Position numbers and translations under genes: made by a program. From positions 1 to 64,000 of IMG/VR virus record IMGVR_UViG_3300028563_000018: DNA of 64,000 nt. The stretch is one strand, 5' to 3'. How positions within the stretch are numbered: the first letter of the stretch is position 1; each line of letters opens with the position of its first letter. This DNA comes from a virus. Below the pieces are notes generated by a model. It saw nothing but the letters and a program-made list of their open reading frames with translations, was not told where the DNA came from and did no database searches. Below are positions 6,324 to 14,076 of the stretch, in pieces.

Positions 6324-8353
6324 AGACCCACCTAGACATCAAACACGAAGGCACGCTCGGTACTGCCGATCTGAAAACGATCAAGTTCGACGAGGACGCC
6401 ACCGAGGTTCTGGAGGGCATCCTCATCGACCTGTACGGCGACTCCGAGCTTGCGACGATCCGCGAGATCGCCACCAACGCTGCGGACAGTCACGTCGCCG
6501 CCGGCAACTTGCGACCCATCGAAGTCGAGCTCCCGTCCGCGCTGCGCATGACCTACGTCGTGCGAGACCACGGCGTCGGTCTCGATCCCGACGACATCGA
6601 ACGGGTTTTCAAGTACGGCGCTTCCGACAAACGCGACACCGACGAGGCAGTCGGCATGCTCGGACTCGGCCTGAAGGCGCCACTGGCGTACACGAGTCAG
6701 TTCACGATGGTCGCCGTCAAGCACGGCACGAAGTCCACTGTGCTCGTCACCAGGAAAGAGTCCGGCGGCGGCGCATACCAGATCATCGACACCTGCGCGA
6801 CCGATGAACCGAACGGTGTTGAGATCACCATCCCGACGACCGGCTACACGAACTTCTGCGCGAAGGCCAACTTCTTCTTCCGGTTCTGGGAGCGCGGGTC
6901 TGTACTCGTCAACGGTGTGCTGCCGACGAACATCTTTCCTGGCCCGCGTGACCTTGTGCTCGACCCGGACGTGTTCATCACGACCCACCTCGAGCACGAC
7001 TACGTCGTCATGGGCAACGTGCCCTACGAGGTGCCGTGGGAAGAAGACGCTCTGGTGCGAGGCGATTCGCACGCGGTGGTGCGCGTTCCGATTGGGAGCG
7101 TCAACTTCACCCCGTCGCGCGAAGCGCTCAACATGACCAAGCGCACCAAGGAGGTGCTCCACGAAGCGCGTACCTTCATCAACGGCGGTCTGGAACGCCG
7201 GGTGCAAAACGAGATCGACGCGGCGCCGACCCACACCGCGGCGCTGCGCGTTGCCGCGTCATGGAACAAGGCGCTCAAGCTCTTCCCAAATCTGAACTAC
7301 CGCGGCGAGAGCATCCCGAGCGGGTTCATGATCCCGAAGGACGGCTCGAGCAAGCAGCATCTCTCGTGGGAAGTCTCGTCTAACTGGAACAAGGTCTACG
7401 GCAAGTTCATGTTCGAGGCCGAGTTCCTGTCGCGCCCCACCACACTGCACGTCGTCGGATCCAAGATCTACGGCCTGCGTGCCACCGTAAAGGACAAGAT
7501 CAAGCTCTACATCCAGGAGAACAACCTCGATGTCAAGCATGCGGTGCTGTACCCCGAGGCGCTCACTGACGGCAAGTGGCTCGACGACTGCCTCACGGTC
7601 GACTACTCGGTCATCCGAGAGATCAAGCTGCCCGACGACGGGATGGCGCGCAAGGCGCGTACCAAGACGTCGAAGGGTTCGTACCGCGTCGTCATGCAGT
7701 ACGGCGATGAGAAGGTTTACCCGGCCGACGAGATCATTCAGAATCATCTCGATCGCGTCGTCTACATGGGTGCCGGCATCCAGTTCGTCAAGCGCGAAGA
7801 GGTACGCAAGCGCGTCACGTCGGGCCATGCGTTGGTGATCGTGGAGAAGCCACAGCTCAACGGTTTCTTGAAGGACATCCCGAATGCTGTCAGTATCGAA
7901 CAGCACGTGCTCACGCGGTTGATCCCGTTCGTGAACCTGACACCCGTCGAGCAGTTCTTGTGTCACGCGAGCACGTGGGATCACACGCCGTTCGCGAAGT
8001 TGCCCGGCGGCAGCGCGAATGTGCTCGACCCTGAAGTGCGTGACCTGATCCAGTCCGTGAGCCAGGTGATCGGAAAGGGTCTGCACGTTGAGTTTGCTCA
8101 ACTGCGTTGGCTCGTCGCGAACTTCTGCGGCGTGGCGCCCCGAGTCAAGTTGCCCGAAACGCAGGCCGGTTTCAACGAGATCAACCAGCGAGTCCAAAAA
8201 CTGTCGCGTCGGTACCCGCTCGCGAGTTCCCGACCTTACGGAACGACGCCGAAGCACGTTCTCGATTACATCAACGCGATGCACCTCGCGCACGCGTGCC
8301 GATCGATCTTTACCAACCCGACACGCTCACCCAAGCAGGGAGAAACGAAATGA
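6320..8353 (+). CDS. rIIA: rIIA-like protein with GHKL ATPase domain
   Basis: 677 residues. The N-terminus is a GHKL (Hsp90/gyrase/MutL-type) ATP-binding domain: N-box E49-x3-N53-x2-D56, G1 box DHGVGLD at 83-89 and G2 box GMLGLGLKAP from 112. The length (T4 rIIA is ~725 aa) and an overlapping rIIB-like gene support an rIIA-family call. T4 rIIA is membrane-associated and affects lysis inhibition and exclusion by other phages; the role here is inferred. ATG 6320 is chosen for the ATGA coupling. Confidence 0.8.
   Translation: MKTHLDIKHEGTLGTADLKTIKFDEDATEVLEGILIDLYGDSELATIREIATNAADSHVAAGNLRPIEVELPSALRMTYVVRDHGVGLDPDDIERVFKYGASDKRDTDEAVGMLGLGLKAPLAYTSQFTMVAVKHGTKSTVLVTRKESGGGAYQIIDTCATDEPNGVEITIPTTGYTNFCAKANFFFRFWERGSVLVNGVLPTNIFPGPRDLVLDPDVFITTHLEHDYVVMGNVPYEVPWEEDALVRGDSHAVVRVPIGSVNFTPSREALNMTKRTKEVLHEARTFINGGLERRVQNEIDAAPTHTAALRVAASWNKALKLFPNLNYRGESIPSGFMIPKDGSSKQHLSWEVSSNWNKVYGKFMFEAEFLSRPTTLHVVGSKIYGLRATVKDKIKLYIQENNLDVKHAVLYPEALTDGKWLDDCLTVDYSVIREIKLPDDGMARKARTKTSKGSYRVVMQYGDEKVYPADEIIQNHLDRVVYMGAGIQFVKREEVRKRVTSGHALVIVEKPQLNGFLKDIPNAVSIEQHVLTRLIPFVNLTPVEQFLCHASTWDHTPFAKLPGGSANVLDPEVRDLIQSVSQVIGKGLHVEFAQLRWLVANFCGVAPRVKLPETQAGFNEINQRVQKLSRRYPLASSRPYGTTPKHVLDYINAMHLAHACRSIFTNPTRSPKQGETK
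8313..8323 (+). promoter_or_regulatory. CCAACCCGACA box inside the rIIA 3' end
   Basis: Exact copy of the recurring box, 27 nt before ATG 8350. It lies within rIIA codons and encodes part of its C-terminal tail, followed by CAGGGAG. Conservation of the box inside coding sequence suggests selection at nucleotide level. Confidence 0.45.
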
Positions 8354-9462
8354 CACTCAAATACAACATCGTCCAAAACGACGGAGAGCAGTCCAGCGTG
8401 ACTGTCTTCATTCCTGGGAAGGACCCACTGGTTGCGACGCGCGAGCACCCGAAGTTCGATCAGATCGTGCGCGAGGTCTCGCAGCAACGTCCGGATCTCA
8501 CTGACACGTTCGTGAGTGGATTGGAAGGCTTGTTCGACGAGTCCCGCAAGCTCGCTGAGCACTTCAACCGGCTGTCCGATCGCATCAGTGTTGGTGCGGG
8601 TCGGGTTTACTTCGACATGATGCCGGTCGACAACGCGATCACGGCCGAGATCCTGCGGTACGTGAGTGCCGGCCTCGACGACTACAAGCCGCTCGTCAAC
8701 TTCATGGAGAAGATCGAGACGAACCCGCTTGAGCACAGCCGCCAGAACTTGTTCCGGTGGTTGGAGAAGCACGACTTCGCCATCGCTCCGGACGGCGACT
8801 TCTACGCCTACAAGGGGCTCGGTACCGGCTGGCTCTCGAGCAACTCGGGCCGGGCGATCGTCAACGGAGAAGTCCACCAGGGTCGCATCCCGAACCGACC
8901 TGGTTCGGTCATCGAGATGCCGCGCAACGAAGTCCAGCACGATCCGCGTCATGGGTGCTCGACGGGTCTGCACGTCGCCAACTGGATGTTCGCCAAGGAC
9001 TTCGCTCGTGGTGGTGGCGTCGTAAAGGTGAAGGTGAACCCACGCGACGTCGTGAGTGTGCCGACCGAAAGCAACGACGACAAGATGCGTGTCTGTCGCT
9101 ACGTCGTGATCGAGGTCGCCACCAGCGAGGACAAGAGCCTGTTGTTGCGGTCCGCAGAACGCACGGCGCGTGTCGTCGGCCAGGTCGACCCGAACGGCAA
9201 GAAGCTCAGCGAGCACGGACAAGCTCCTGCGAAAGCTCGCGTGCCCGGCAAGAAGAAGGCGCCCGCCAAGAAGGCAAAGCCGGTCGCGAAACTGCCCGAG
9301 TACTACGAGCAGTTCAATCGCACCCACTTCAACGCGCTTCCGTTGGCCGAGGTGAAATGGCTCGCTGGCGAGTGGGGGATCGTCGGTCGCTCAAAGATGT
9401 TCCCGTATGACCTCATCTCGGCGCTCATCAAAGAGGCACACGCTCGATTGAAGACCTGGTGA
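8350..9462 (+). CDS. rIIB: rIIB-like protein
   Basis: 370 residues, ATGA overlap with rIIA. The central region carries the hallmarks of phage rIIB-like proteins: NFMEKIETNP, then DGDFYAYKGL, then CSTGLHVANW and NPRDVVSVP (residues ~110-250). A Lys/Ala-rich linker (~295-320) leads to a ~45-residue tail (LAGEWGIVGRSKM) resembling SAP/Rho-N-type nucleic-acid-binding folds, a domain not typical of T4 rIIB. The pair is expected to act with rIIA at the membrane or in phage exclusion; that is family knowledge, not seen here. Confidence 0.75.
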   Translation: MTLKYNIVQNDGEQSSVTVFIPGKDPLVATREHPKFDQIVREVSQQRPDLTDTFVSGLEGLFDESRKLAEHFNRLSDRISVGAGRVYFDMMPVDNAITAEILRYVSAGLDDYKPLVNFMEKIETNPLEHSRQNLFRWLEKHDFAIAPDGDFYAYKGLGTGWLSSNSGRAIVNGEVHQGRIPNRPGSVIEMPRNEVQHDPRHGCSTGLHVANWMFAKDFARGGGVVKVKVNPRDVVSVPTESNDDKMRVCRYVVIEVATSEDKSLLLRSAERTARVVGQVDPNGKKLSEHGQAPAKARVPGKKKAPAKKAKPVAKLPEYYEQFNRTHFNALPLAEVKWLAGEWGIVGRSKMFPYDLISALIKEAHARLKTW

Positions 9463-9728
9463 TGAGCCAGCAAGAGATCACTCGATGGACCTGCGATCGG
9501 TGCGGTCACACTGTGGATCAACCCGATCGGCCCGAGGTCTGGCAGACAGTCGGAGGTCGTGACGTTTGCTTCACGTGCATGCAAATCGTCAATCGGTTCG
9601 TGAACTCCGGGCCACCCGATGTCGCGAAGCTAGAGAAGTACCTCCAGACCATTCAGACCGTGACGCCCGCGGTCGTTCGACGAGTGTTGAAGCTCACGAC
9701 CGGCAGCGAGGAGGTCGGTCGTGGCTAA
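9462..9728 (+). CDS. small zinc-ribbon protein
   Basis: 88 residues, ATG 9462 overlapping the rIIB stop (TGATG; GTG 9459 is possible). CDRCG and CFTCM form a likely two-knuckle zinc ribbon in the first 45 residues, followed by a helical tail. No specific function. The next gene starts inside its 3' end with a GAGGAGG site. Confidence 0.6.
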   Translation: MSQQEITRWTCDRCGHTVDQPDRPEVWQTVGGRDVCFTCMQIVNRFVNSGPPDVAKLEKYLQTIQTVTPAVVRRVLKLTTGSEEVGRG

Positions 9729-9921
9729 GAAGAAAGTGCCCCAGGAACGCTGCCTGGTGTGTCTCCAGAAGCCGTGCGAGTGCAAGCGTGTGCCCGCGTC
9801 ATCGTGGAAATCTGACGAGGAATATCTACCGCTCGACTACTTCGGACCGACCGCATCGTCAGTCGACGCCGTTCTCCAGATTCTAAACGCCGAGGAGGTG
9901 AGCGATGCCCCCGAAGGGTAG
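9721..9921 (+). CDS. small protein with CxxCxxxxCxC motif
   Basis: 66 residues, GTG 9721 preceded by GAGGAGG. CLVCLQKPCEC in the first 22 residues is a compact metal-binding knuckle like the C-terminus of the 4514-4897 product. The rest is acidic. Function unknown. Confidence 0.55.
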   Translation: MAKKKVPQERCLVCLQKPCECKRVPASSWKSDEEYLPLDYFGPTASSVDAVLQILNAEEVSDAPEG

Positions 9922-10171
9922 AACCCTGTACGACCCCGACAACAAGTTGGTGCGTGCGTTCGTCGAAGCGAGCGAAAAGACGAAGACGCCTGCCGAGCTG
10001 CGGGAGCTCGCACGCCGGCGCCCGCTGCTCGAGCTGACTTCGCCCGGTCTACTTCGGGTGCTCGATATGGTTGCCGGTCGGAGTTCCTACTCGGCACGTC
10101 GTGTCGGGAGATTGCGACGTGACCTGAAGTACGTGTACGACGAGGCGAAGCGCGCGGGGATCCTGCCGTGA
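9905..10171 (+). CDS. small basic hypothetical protein
   Basis: 88 residues from ATG 9905, overlapping the previous gene by 17 nt, with GAGGAGGTG upstream. Arg/Lys-rich and helical, without cysteines; its composition would suit nucleic-acid binding but no fold is recognised. Its stop overlaps GTG 10168. Confidence 0.55.
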   Translation: MPPKGRTLYDPDNKLVRAFVEASEKTKTPAELRELARRRPLLELTSPGLLRVLDMVAGRSSYSARRVGRLRRDLKYVYDEAKRAGILP

Positions 10172-10782
10172 ACAGCGCTCCCAAGGTGTCACTCGTCAAC
10201 ATGAACGACGACGCTCTCTACTGCATTGAGTGTTCAGACAGATTCGCCTGCGACCACGTCCTCAACTACATGCGTGAGAACAAGGATATTCATCTCCCGA
10301 TCGGCTCTGTTTGGGTACCGATGTTCAAGACAGTAACGGTCGCCGCGTACGAACTTAAACCCTGGTCGATCCCCGTAATCGTCGGTCCCGAAGACTCCAA
10401 CCACATCGGGACCGTCCACTACGCCGCACCTAGCGATCATCTCGCGATGGGTGATGTGCTCTGTCTCGTCGGTCAGTACGACGGCCGCTACGCGATCCGC
10501 ACAGCGATCCTGAACGACCTGCACGCAATCGAGAAGGAGGGCCAGGGGCACTGTGGGGGCGAGTATCACGATGGTCGGTTCGATGTGCAATACGCGGGAT
10601 CCTCGATGGCACGCGCAAGACTGGTCGACACGTACTACCGCCGATACATCGGAGAGTGTTATCCGTGTCACCTCAGAAGCCAGTCCGGAAACGCGATCCC
10701 AGGAGGACTGAACGAGATTCAGCAGAACCTGCCGCCGAGGGCAGTCAAGTCAGTAAACCGGAAGACGGCGCGACGAGTATGA
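10168..10782 (+). CDS. hypothetical protein with possible SWIM-like N-terminal zinc motif
   Basis: 204 residues, GTG 10168 in a GTGA overlap. CIECSDRFACDHVL near residues 19-32 resembles a SWIM-type C-x2-C-xn-C-x-H zinc motif, which usually binds DNA or protein; the match is short. The middle part looks like a compact beta-rich domain, and the C-terminal ~35 residues look disordered. The next gene begins in the last codon. Function not assigned. Confidence 0.5.
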   Translation: MNSAPKVSLVNMNDDALYCIECSDRFACDHVLNYMRENKDIHLPIGSVWVPMFKTVTVAAYELKPWSIPVIVGPEDSNHIGTVHYAAPSDHLAMGDVLCLVGQYDGRYAIRTAILNDLHAIEKEGQGHCGGEYHDGRFDVQYAGSSMARARLVDTYYRRYIGECYPCHLRSQSGNAIPGGLNEIQQNLPPRAVKSVNRKTARRV

Positions 10783-11093
10783 GCGCGTCCGACCTGATCA
10801 GCACGGAGGGGCGCGTTCGGGGTCGCGAGAACATCGACTACCGCTGCGACGAGTGCGGCACGCGCAAGAAGCGTGACGAACTCTTCGTGAAGCACATCCA
10901 GTGGCGCACGATGGGGAAAGGTCCACAGACGGTCCGAGCCCGCGTCGTCGCGTGGGTGTGCGGCGCGTGCATGAAGAAGGACCCCGACTACAACCGCACC
11001 CGGTTCGCCGACGCGCATGGGCACGCCCACACGAGTATCGGCAGACGGGCGATCATGGAGAAACAACCCGACAAGGAGAAATTCGATGGCTGA
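10779..11093 (+). CDS. zinc-ribbon hypothetical protein
   Basis: 104 residues from ATG 10779 (ATGA overlap; an upstream in-frame start at 10656 would overlap the previous gene heavily). CDECG and CGACM, 45 residues apart, form a plausible zinc ribbon. The C-terminus runs through a CCAACCCGACA-type box, so its last residues (EKQPDKEKFDG) are partly dictated by that element, as in the product of 15268-15624. Confidence 0.6.
   Translation: MSASDLISTEGRVRGRENIDYRCDECGTRKKRDELFVKHIQWRTMGKGPQTVRARVVAWVCGACMKKDPDYNRTRFADAHGHAHTSIGRRAIMEKQPDKEKFDG
11063..11073 (+). promoter_or_regulatory. ACAACCCGACA box ahead of 11086
   Basis: The recurring box lies inside the 3' end of the upstream gene, 12 nt before ATG 11086 and overlapping an AAGGAG ribosome binding site. 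Confidence 0.4.
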
Positions 11094-11286
11094 GCGGCTT
11101 CCAGAGCCTCACAAGAGTACGTTCCAGGGCGCCTTAGAGCGCAACTACGAAGAGGCTATCGAACTACTTCAACAGGTGGACCAGGCCGCACCAAAGAAGA
11201 AGAATACATACGCTCACAACGCCACCGTCCGCTGGACGATCATCGGCGAGATTCGCAAATACCTCCGCGAAGTTGGGCGTGGATGA
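11086..11286 (+). CDS. small helical hypothetical protein
   Basis: 66 residues, ATG 11086 with AAGGAG upstream, overlapping the previous gene by 8 nt. Mostly helical, with no cysteine motif. No family recognised. The stop overlaps ATG 11283. Confidence 0.55.
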   Translation: MAERLPEPHKSTFQGALERNYEEAIELLQQVDQAAPKKKNTYAHNATVRWTIIGEIRKYLREVGRG

Positions 11287-11933
11287 GAATGCCGCGCCGG
11301 ATAGCTAAATCTTCACAGCCCGGCTACTACGCCAAGAAGGAGTGGAACAAGGGCCGCGACTCTTGGGCGCAACTCAACGGAACAGAGTTCACCCTGTTCG
11401 TCGGCGACGGCGATCCCGAGAACGACGACCACATCGAGACGCCCGGCATCCCGTCCGTGCGAGTGCTCATCCGCAACGGGAACCGCGCTCCCACTCCGAT
11501 CACCCTGTCGAACATGACGGCCAACGAACTAGAGGTAATGCGCCTCTTTTGGGAACGCGCCATCAGCACAGCCCGACCGATCTGCGCGGCACTCGATGAA
11601 CGCGCTCAGGACAATCTTCAAGGAGGAACCGATGACGACGACTCTCTGCTCAGGCTCTATCGGCCAGTACCTCGACTCATTGTGCGCAATGGGCATGAGC
11701 CCACACACCGTGCGGGCTTACTCGTCGGACCTGAGAGCGATGGCGAGTTGGTTGGACCTGCACCCGGACGCCCAAGCGACTACCGAGACTCGGATAGCGA
11801 CCTATTTGACGACCCACCGTTCGAGTTGGAGCGCGAACACGACCAACCGGAAGTTGACAGCGGTGCGGTCCTGGGCGCGCTTCCAGGGGGAGCCGACGTT
11901 CCTGGAGAACTACCGGGCGCCGAAGGCGGCTGA
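11283..11933 (+). CDS. hypothetical protein overlapping the integrase gene
   Basis: 216 residues, ATGA coupled. The first ~110 residues look like a normal small globular protein. The last ~100 (Asp-, Gly- and Pro-rich, disordered-looking) are read in a different frame from the N-terminal domain of the recombinase that starts at 11632, giving a ~300-nt gene overlap. Either the two genes truly overprint, or an ancestral stop near 11630 was lost when the recombinase was inserted. No function recognised. Confidence 0.5.
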   Translation: MRMPRRIAKSSQPGYYAKKEWNKGRDSWAQLNGTEFTLFVGDGDPENDDHIETPGIPSVRVLIRNGNRAPTPITLSNMTANELEVMRLFWERAISTARPICAALDERAQDNLQGGTDDDDSLLRLYRPVPRLIVRNGHEPTHRAGLLVGPESDGELVGPAPGRPSDYRDSDSDLFDDPPFELEREHDQPEVDSGAVLGALPGGADVPGELPGAEGG

Positions 11934-12462
11934 CCAAGAGCCCCACCCCATCAGGGAGGGAATACCAGGGATCGACCGGATGCTCGAGATTCCGGTTACG
12001 CCATCCAAGAAAGCTCTTGTCGCCTTGTGTGGCCTGTGCGGATTGCGCGTTTCGGAAGCGTGCGCAGTACGTCCAGAAGATATCGACATCGACCGTTTAC
12101 TCCTTCGTGTTCGTGGGAAGGGTGACAAGACGCGCTACGTTCCGATCTCACGCAAAGCATGGATGCACATCATGCCTGCCGTCTTGGATGCGAGCATCGC
12201 GGGCGCTGTAGGGCGCTCTACGCTCGTCGGAACAGGTGAACGGTCCGCACGGGCGTCCATCACGTCGATTGCCCGGAGAGCGAAGCTCAGGCGGCGTGTG
12301 GCGTCGCATGATCTGCGCGCCACCTTCGCCACCGCGGCGCTCGACGCGACGAAGGATCTGCTCGCGGTCCAGCAGTTGTTGGGACACGCGGATCCGGCGA
12401 CGACGCAGATTTACACGAGTGTCTCGGAAGCACGTCGGCGTGACGCGGTGGAGGCGTTGTGA
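11632..12462 (+). CDS. compact XerC/D-like tyrosine recombinase
   Basis: 276 residues from ATG 11632, with AAGGAGG just upstream. The N-terminal ~100 residues form a SAM-like core-binding domain; the catalytic set is complete: R139 (GLRVSEA), K166 (GKGDKTRY), H226-x2-R229 (SHDLR), H252 (LLGHAD) and Y261 (QIYTSV). There is no AP2-like arm-binding domain, so it is closer to Xer-type recombinases than to classic phage integrases. It could resolve genome multimers or use a dif-like site; a second, longer integrase lies at 61085-62191. Confidence 0.85.
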   Translation: MTTTLCSGSIGQYLDSLCAMGMSPHTVRAYSSDLRAMASWLDLHPDAQATTETRIATYLTTHRSSWSANTTNRKLTAVRSWARFQGEPTFLENYRAPKAADQEPHPIREGIPGIDRMLEIPVTPSKKALVALCGLCGLRVSEACAVRPEDIDIDRLLLRVRGKGDKTRYVPISRKAWMHIMPAVLDASIAGAVGRSTLVGTGERSARASITSIARRAKLRRRVASHDLRATFATAALDATKDLLAVQQLLGHADPATTQIYTSVSEARRRDAVEAL

Positions 12463-12659
12463 TGGAATACGAGTGCGGCACATGCGGCTCGCGCATTCTT
12501 GTGTTCTACGCGCAACCAGATCACCCCGCTGGACGCGTGTTCTGTGCTGATGGGTCACCAGAAAAATCGCACTGGGAGGTGATGTGCGGCGAGGGTCACC
12601 CGTTTGTGCCATACCCCGGTATGCGAATCGAGATCGATAGTCGAACGCAGCCGTTGTAA
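12462..12659 (+). CDS. small zinc-ribbon protein
   Basis: 65 residues, ATG 12462 overlapping the recombinase stop (GTG 12459 possible). CGTCG near the N-terminus and CADG/CGEG later could coordinate zinc. No function assigned. Last gene before a new regulatory leader. Confidence 0.55.
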   Translation: MEYECGTCGSRILVFYAQPDHPAGRVFCADGSPEKSHWEVMCGEGHPFVPYPGMRIEIDSRTQPL

Positions 12660-12660
12660 T

Positions 12661-12787
12661 AGATAAAGATCCATCCAGCAGCTTGTAGAAGAGCATTCCC
12701 CTTCTTGTAGGGTCGGGCGGAACAGAAGTACCAGCCTCATCGGGACCTGCCGGCAAAGCGTCTCCCGAGCCGAACCCCACAGGAGTT
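12661..12787 (+). promoter_or_regulatory. structured leader: AGATAAAGAT box, conserved-loop hairpin, AACCCCACAGGAG
   Basis: AGATAAAGAT (12661-12670) immediately follows the upstream stop. About 70 nt later TCGGGA (12740-12745) pairs with TCCCGA (12763-12768) around the loop CCTGCCGGCAAAGCGTC. GAACCCCACAGGAG (12772-12785) then supplies the ribosome binding site for ATG 12796. The loop is shared with leaders at 14011, 42061, 51002 and 58168, where the stem sequences differ but still pair. Confidence 0.6.
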
Positions 12788-12795
12788 GCAGATCA

Positions 12796-13416
12796 ATGAG
12801 TATTTTCAATCGCGACCGCGATCAAGAGGAAGAGCAAGTCGAAGCTGGTGACGGGAGTGAGGGCATCGCAGCCCCGGTAGTCGCCGACCCGCCGGTCGAG
12901 GCCGTCGAAGCTGTCGAAGAGCAGCAGGACGAAATCGACGGTTGGGAAGACCCCGAGCCTGCGCACGCGAGCACGGAGTCGCCCGAGGAACCGCCGACCG
13001 AGGAAGAGCAGCTCGACGACGACGAGCGTCGCCCTCGCGGGTGGCTCGAGTCCGACATCGAGAAGCTGATCAAGGCGATCCAGTCGGGTGAGGTGACGAT
13101 CGATCCGGTCGGCGCTCCGCTCACGCCGCACCTTCTGTCCAAGACCCTCACTAACGTCGAGGGGCTCGCGAAGGCGCCGTCCACTGGTGCCGTCTCGGCG
13201 GTGCTCGACCGGTGGGTCAACGTCGGTGCGGCCGAGACGAGTTCCAGGCCGTACGCGTTTGTCGACTTCACCCCCCAGGCGAAGGAGCACGGTATCGCCG
13301 GTCTCAAGCAGGCAATCAAGGACCAGCGCAAGGCCGAGAAGCAGGCCCAGAAGGACGCCGACACCGAGGCAGCGAAGCAGGCCGCGATCGAGGCTGCGGC
13401 TGACGCGGCGGAGTAG
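12796..13416 (+). CDS. acidic hypothetical protein with Ala/Lys-rich helical tail
   Basis: 206 residues, ATG 12796 about 10 nt after CAGGAG. The first ~80 residues are highly acidic and disordered-looking, residues ~90-165 form a compact domain, and the C-terminal ~40 residues are a charged Ala/Lys/Glu helix likely to be coiled coil. It sits directly upstream of the ssDNA-binding protein region and shares its leader type, suggesting high expression during replication. No family recognised. Confidence 0.6.
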   Translation: MSIFNRDRDQEEEQVEAGDGSEGIAAPVVADPPVEAVEAVEEQQDEIDGWEDPEPAHASTESPEEPPTEEEQLDDDERRPRGWLESDIEKLIKAIQSGEVTIDPVGAPLTPHLLSKTLTNVEGLAKAPSTGAVSAVLDRWVNVGAAETSSRPYAFVDFTPQAKEHGIAGLKQAIKDQRKAEKQAQKDADTEAAKQAAIEAAADAAE

Positions 13417-13467
13417 TTACCAGGTGGAGCGGCCGGTGTACTACGCTTGGTGCCGTCTCCCTTACCT

Positions 13468-13513
13468 TGTCGGGTTGGTAGACACGTGGAGGGCCTGGAG
13501 CGATCCAGGTCCT
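13468..13513. other. antisense CCAACCCGACA box and GCGA-tetraloop hairpin
   Basis: In the 120-nt gap between 13416 and 13537, the minus strand carries an exact CCAACCCGACA box (13468-13478). Next to it AGGGCCTGGA (13490-13499) pairs with TCCAGGTCCT (13504-13513) around a GCGA tetraloop, 10 bp with one G-U. No minus-strand gene starts nearby, so this box copy is reversed relative to transcription. Function unknown. Confidence 0.35.
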
Positions 13514-13536
13514 TCACCGCGTCAGGTTGCGATCTC

Positions 13537-13866
13537 GTGACGGACCTGATCGTCCAGGAAGACCCCGAGCCCGACCCCCTTCGCGGCGGCAAGCATTACG
13601 AGCACACGCCGGAGCTACCCCCGAGGCCGTTCCTCTACTCGATCGATCAGGTCGCCGCCCTTCTGTACGTCGACCTGGGCTACCTGAAGAGCAGGTACCT
13701 CCACTACGAGGGACGCACGCTCGGGCCGCACTACCCCGACTACATCTTGGTTCGCAACATCGCACCGAAGGGCAACGCTCCCGACTGGCGATGCGCTGAG
13801 CAGGAGTTCGCGCGCTGGTTGAAGCACAAGGGGTTTCGACTGCACCAGCGCGGGTGGGTGTCCTAA
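13537..13866 (+). CDS. HTH-like DNA-binding protein
   Basis: 109 residues if started at GTG 13537 (an upstream start at 13447 would add 30 atypical residues). FLYSIDQVAALLYVDLGYLK around residue 30 resembles the winged HTH of MerR/excisionase-type proteins, and the Arg/Lys/Trp-rich C-terminus would suit DNA contact. It lies between two structured leaders and could regulate them. Family call is moderate. Confidence 0.55.
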   Translation: MTDLIVQEDPEPDPLRGGKHYEHTPELPPRPFLYSIDQVAALLYVDLGYLKSRYLHYEGRTLGPHYPDYILVRNIAPKGNAPDWRCAEQEFARWLKHKGFRLHQRGWVS

Positions 13867-13928
13867 AACAACACGAGAACAACGGATACTGAGCACAAGA
13901 CACTCGAATTTGCTCACGCCACAAGCAG

Positions 13929-14066
13929 AAATAAAGATTTTCTAGGAATGACGGTTACCAGCTTGAAGCGTGATCTATCACGCAATAGCTTGCTTTCTTA
14001 CCAGGGGGCGGCGCGTCCTGCCGGCAAAGCGAACGCGCGCCACCTGCCTTTGCCGAACCCACAGGA
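13929..14066 (+). promoter_or_regulatory. structured leader of the ssDNA-binding protein gene
   Basis: AAATAAAGAT (13929-13938) opens a ~140-nt leader. GCGCGT (14011-14016) pairs with ACGCGC (14033-14038) around the loop CCTGCCGGCAAAGCGA. CCGAACCCACAGGAG follows (14053-14067), ahead of ATG 14077. The order A-rich box, hairpin, AACCC box, ribosome binding site is the same as at 12661. Confidence 0.6.
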
Positions 14067-14076
14067 GTACCTTCAG

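Noticed and set aside
11319-11345. CRISPR or tandem DNA array
   Set aside because: No regularly spaced repeats seen anywhere in the window; the RecB/Cas4-like nuclease is therefore treated as a phage recombination enzyme.
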